Source: Cytophagaceae bacterium | Lineage (GTDB): Bacteria; Bacteroidota; Bacteroidia; Cytophagales; JAIYAX01 | DNA: 64,000 nt | Reading direction: 5' to 3' | Assembly: GCA_027488815.1 (NCBI GenBank) | Contig: JAIYAX010000025.1 | Location: forward strand, 1 to 64,000 | Shown: positions 61,809 to 64,000 of the stretch, piece by piece | Position numbering within the stretch: the stretch's first letter is position 1 | Layout: the number at the start of each line of letters is the position of its first letter | Made by a program: the position numbers and the translations under genes | Notes under the pieces: generated by a model | What the model was told of the DNA's origin: nothing | The model's input: only the letters and a program-made list of their open reading frames with translations | The model's database searches: none

Positions 61809-62944
61809 GAACAGATGAAATCAAAGAATGGGCATCAAAAAATCTAAAAGGAGATCCGGTGATCTGGTTCATCTGTTTTGCACTTTCTATACTCAGCATT
61901 TTAGTGGTATACAGTGCCACCGGCCCGCTGGCTTTTAAAATGAAAGGTGGAAATACAGAGTATTACCTCCTCAAACACAGTACGCTTATCTTCCTGGGCA
62001 TAGTGCTGATGTGGGCGGCACATAAGATTGACTACAAATACTATTCAAAGCTTAGTCGATATGCTTTGATCGCTTCTGTGCCATTGTTATTGTATGCCTG
62101 GCTCTTTGGTACCAGTGTGAACGAAGCCTCCCGTTGGATTAACATTCCCTTCATCAATCAGTCCTTTCAGCCTTCGGATCTTGCAAAACTGGCCCTGATC
62201 GCAAATCTGGCCAGTATGCTCGCCAAGCGACAGCAAAACATTGAGGATTTTAAAGAGAGCCTGATCCCTGTATTGGTATGGTGCGGACTTATCTGCGGAT
62301 TGATTGCACTGACAAACATTTCTACGGCCGTATTGCTTTTTGCCACCTGCATGCTGCTGATGTTTATCGGAAGGGTGCCTGTTCGTTATCTGGCCATGTT
62401 GGTATTGGTCGGTTTGCTCTCAGGAAGTGTTGCACTAAGCATAGGCCAAAGATTAAATACTGCCATCTCCAGGGTGACAGCTTTTCTGGATAAAGACCAG
62501 TTGCCCTACCAACTGCAACAAGGCTACATCGCCATGGCAACAGGCGGTGTCGTAGGTAAAGGTCCCGGTCAAAGCGAACTAAGGAACTTTTTACCCTACC
62601 CACATTCTGACTTTATCTATGCCACCATTATTGAAGAGTATGGAATGGTAGGAGGAGTTTTGGTTGTTTTTCTATACCTCGCCCTGCTCTACCGGGGCAT
62701 GGTTACCGTTGCCAACAGTGACCGTGCATTTGGTGGCCTGCTTTCAGCCGGGCTTAGCTTTGCCTTGGTCGTGCAGGCATTTATCAACATGGGAGTTGCC
62801 GTTGGATTAGGACCGATCACCGGTCTTTCCCTTCCACTGCTTAGCATGGGAGGCACTTCAATTCTGTTCACTTGTCTCACCCTGGGCATTATTCTATCGG
62901 TAAGCCGTGGAGACCAGGAAGATCTTGACACTTCCAAAGGATAA
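61805..62944 (+). CDS. ftsW: Septal peptidoglycan glycosyltransferase FtsW (SEDS family)
   Basis: A 379-aa SEDS protein with about ten TM helices. It polymerises lipid II at the septum together with FtsI. Motifs include SEASRWINIPFINQSFQPSDLAKLALI-type sequence (here VNEASRWINIPF then QPSDLAK, near residues 100-125), the GGVVGKGPGQSELRNFLPYPHSD loop pieces near 245, with the catalytic acidic residue region, IIEEYGMVGG near 275 and the LLSMGGTS C-terminal motif. Position between murD and murG, and not near mreC/mreD, supports FtsW over RodA. murG follows 1 nt after its stop. Confidence 0.94.
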   Translation: MRTDEIKEWASKNLKGDPVIWFICFALSILSILVVYSATGPLAFKMKGGNTEYYLLKHSTLIFLGIVLMWAAHKIDYKYYSKLSRYALIASVPLLLYAWLFGTSVNEASRWINIPFINQSFQPSDLAKLALIANLASMLAKRQQNIEDFKESLIPVLVWCGLICGLIALTNISTAVLLFATCMLLMFIGRVPVRYLAMLVLVGLLSGSVALSIGQRLNTAISRVTAFLDKDQLPYQLQQGYIAMATGGVVGKGPGQSELRNFLPYPHSDFIYATIIEEYGMVGGVLVVFLYLALLYRGMVTVANSDRAFGGLLSAGLSFALVVQAFINMGVAVGLGPITGLSLPLLSMGGTSILFTCLTLGIILSVSRGDQEDLDTSKG

Positions 62945-62945
62945 G

Positions 62946-64000
62946 ATGCAGGCCCGGGAGAACTATCGCTTTATTTTATCAGGGGGAGGTACCGGAGGTC
63001 ATATTTTCCCGGCCGTAGCTATTGCCGATGCATTGCGGGAAAAGTACAAAGCTGAAATTTTGTTTATCGGTGCAGAGGGTCGCATGGAAATGGATCGTGT
63101 CCCGGAAGCTGGCTACCCCATCATCGGTTTGCGAATGGCAGGGCTGCAACGTAAGCTCGATTGGAAAAACCTCAAACTTCCATTTTTATTGATGATCGCA
63201 GTATGGAAAGCTGTAAAAACAATCCGGGAATTTAAGCCCCATGCTGTTGTAGGAGTGGGAGGATATGTATCAGCTCCGGTGATGATTGCAGGTGTTTTTA
63301 CAGGGGTTCCTGTTTTTATTCAGGAGCAGAATGCATTTGCAGGACTTACCAATAAGGCTTTAGGACGGTTTGCACGCCGTATTTATGTCGCTTTTGATGG
63401 CATGTCTCGGTTTTTTCCAGCATCAAAGCTGTCCTTAAAAGGCAATCCTATTCGCAAAGAACTTATGAAACCATTGGCTGATCGGGTACAATCCCTGGCA
63501 CATTTTGGTTTAGCTGTTGACAAACCTACGCTACTCGTTGTCGGTGGTAGCCTGGGGGCACCTGCCATCAACAGGGCAATGGGGGATGCGATTACAGGCT
63601 TGTCAAAAACGGGGATCCAGGTCATTTGGCAAACAGGAAAGGGAGGCATTGATCTGGCCATTCAAAAAACACAAGAATTAAGTGGTGTGGTAGTCAAGGC
63701 CTTCATCAGAGAGATGCCTCAGGCGTATGCTTCTGCCGATGTAGTGGTCTCAAGGGCCGGTGCATTGGCTTGTTCAGAGATTTGCGCTCAGCATAAAACC
63801 GCTCTGCTTATTCCTTCCCCCTTTGTTGCTGAAGACCATCAAACAGTCAATGCCAGAAATCTCGAAAAACACGGGGCAGCAGTCGTGTTGGCAGAGTCAC
63901 ATCTCTCTAAAAGTTTTGAGAAAGAAGTTCATCGGTTGCTGACAGACCCGGAATTACGTCAAAAACTTGCCCATGCAGCTACCAGACTTGCCCTACCCGA
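62946..64000 (+). CDS. murG: UDP-GlcNAc transferase MurG (partial, runs off the right edge)
   Basis: The first 351 codons of MurG, which adds GlcNAc to lipid I to make lipid II at the cytoplasmic membrane face. It begins 1 nt after the ftsW stop, with ATG at 62946. The N-terminal glycine-rich donor/acceptor loop SGGGTGGHIFPAVAIADAL (residues 13-31), GVGGYVSAPVMIAG near 103, QEQNAFAGLTNK near 126, VVGGSLGAPAINRAM near 198 and SRAGALACSEIC near 264 are the family blocks. The frame is open to the window edge, so only the very C-terminus is missing. Confidence 0.97.
   Translation, partial: MQARENYRFILSGGGTGGHIFPAVAIADALREKYKAEILFIGAEGRMEMDRVPEAGYPIIGLRMAGLQRKLDWKNLKLPFLLMIAVWKAVKTIREFKPHAVVGVGGYVSAPVMIAGVFTGVPVFIQEQNAFAGLTNKALGRFARRIYVAFDGMSRFFPASKLSLKGNPIRKELMKPLADRVQSLAHFGLAVDKPTLLVVGGSLGAPAINRAMGDAITGLSKTGIQVIWQTGKGGIDLAIQKTQELSGVVVKAFIREMPQAYASADVVVSRAGALACSEICAQHKTALLIPSPFVAEDHQTVNARNLEKHGAAVVLAESHLSKSFEKEVHRLLTDPELRQKLAHAATRLALP

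Overview
The window is chromosomal DNA of a member of the Bacteroidota, most likely a Cytophagales-type organism. The reasons are several proteins with C-terminal type IX secretion (T9SS) sorting domains, Bacteroidota-style promoters (TTTG/TTG, then about 19 nt, then TAnnTTTG), MKK-type signal peptides and lipoboxes, OmpA proteins with PD40 repeats, a DUF5723 protein, and a division/cell-wall (dcw) cluster without murF between murE and mraY. No phage, plasmid, insertion sequence or CRISPR array is visible. Gene order and orientation change often, as in a core chromosome.

Layout. 1-541 is a dense non-coding array of alternating inverted repeats. 548-7524 holds a PLP trans-sulfuration enzyme, a VTT membrane protein, a DUF5723 protein, a large envelope protein of unknown function, and a dtd-mazG pair. 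7598-12796 is one operon: a YfiR-like periplasmic protein, a TPR protein, a SiaA-like PP2C phosphatase, a SiaB-like kinase, a SiaC-like phospho-switch protein and a small coiled-coil membrane protein. It looks like a complete threonine-phosphorylation switch, but no diguanylate cyclase lies in or next to it. 12800-19830 holds comB-gcvT, rnhB, a NUDIX hydrolase, two OmpA-type envelope proteins and a DECR-like reductase. 19963-34199 is mostly housekeeping: a T9SS-exported Asp-box propeller, an rRNA/tRNA methyltransferase, typA, two unknown genes, metG, pth, rplY, prs, tRNA-Gln and purL.

34294-49388 is an envelope and secretion region: a lipoprotein, then two giant paralogous T9SS cargo proteins (2080 and 1852 aa), a third cargo protein and a small lipoprotein. 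After an alpha/beta hydrolase, 50380-51538 holds the decayed remains of a TetR regulator and an RND efflux pump. 51626-53271 has a membrane metallophosphoesterase and a TerB-like protein. From 53423 to the right edge runs the dcw cluster: MraZ boxes and promoter, mraZ, rsmH, ftsL, ftsI, murE, mraY, a DUF1232 gene, murD, ftsW and a partial murG. Most of its genes touch or overlap.

Two window-wide traits stand out. All eight convergent gene pairs end within 4 nt of each other or overlap, and four of them share a 4-nt reciprocal stop (YTAR). TTG start codons are frequent: five are supported, three of them in consecutive genes of the Sia-like operon.
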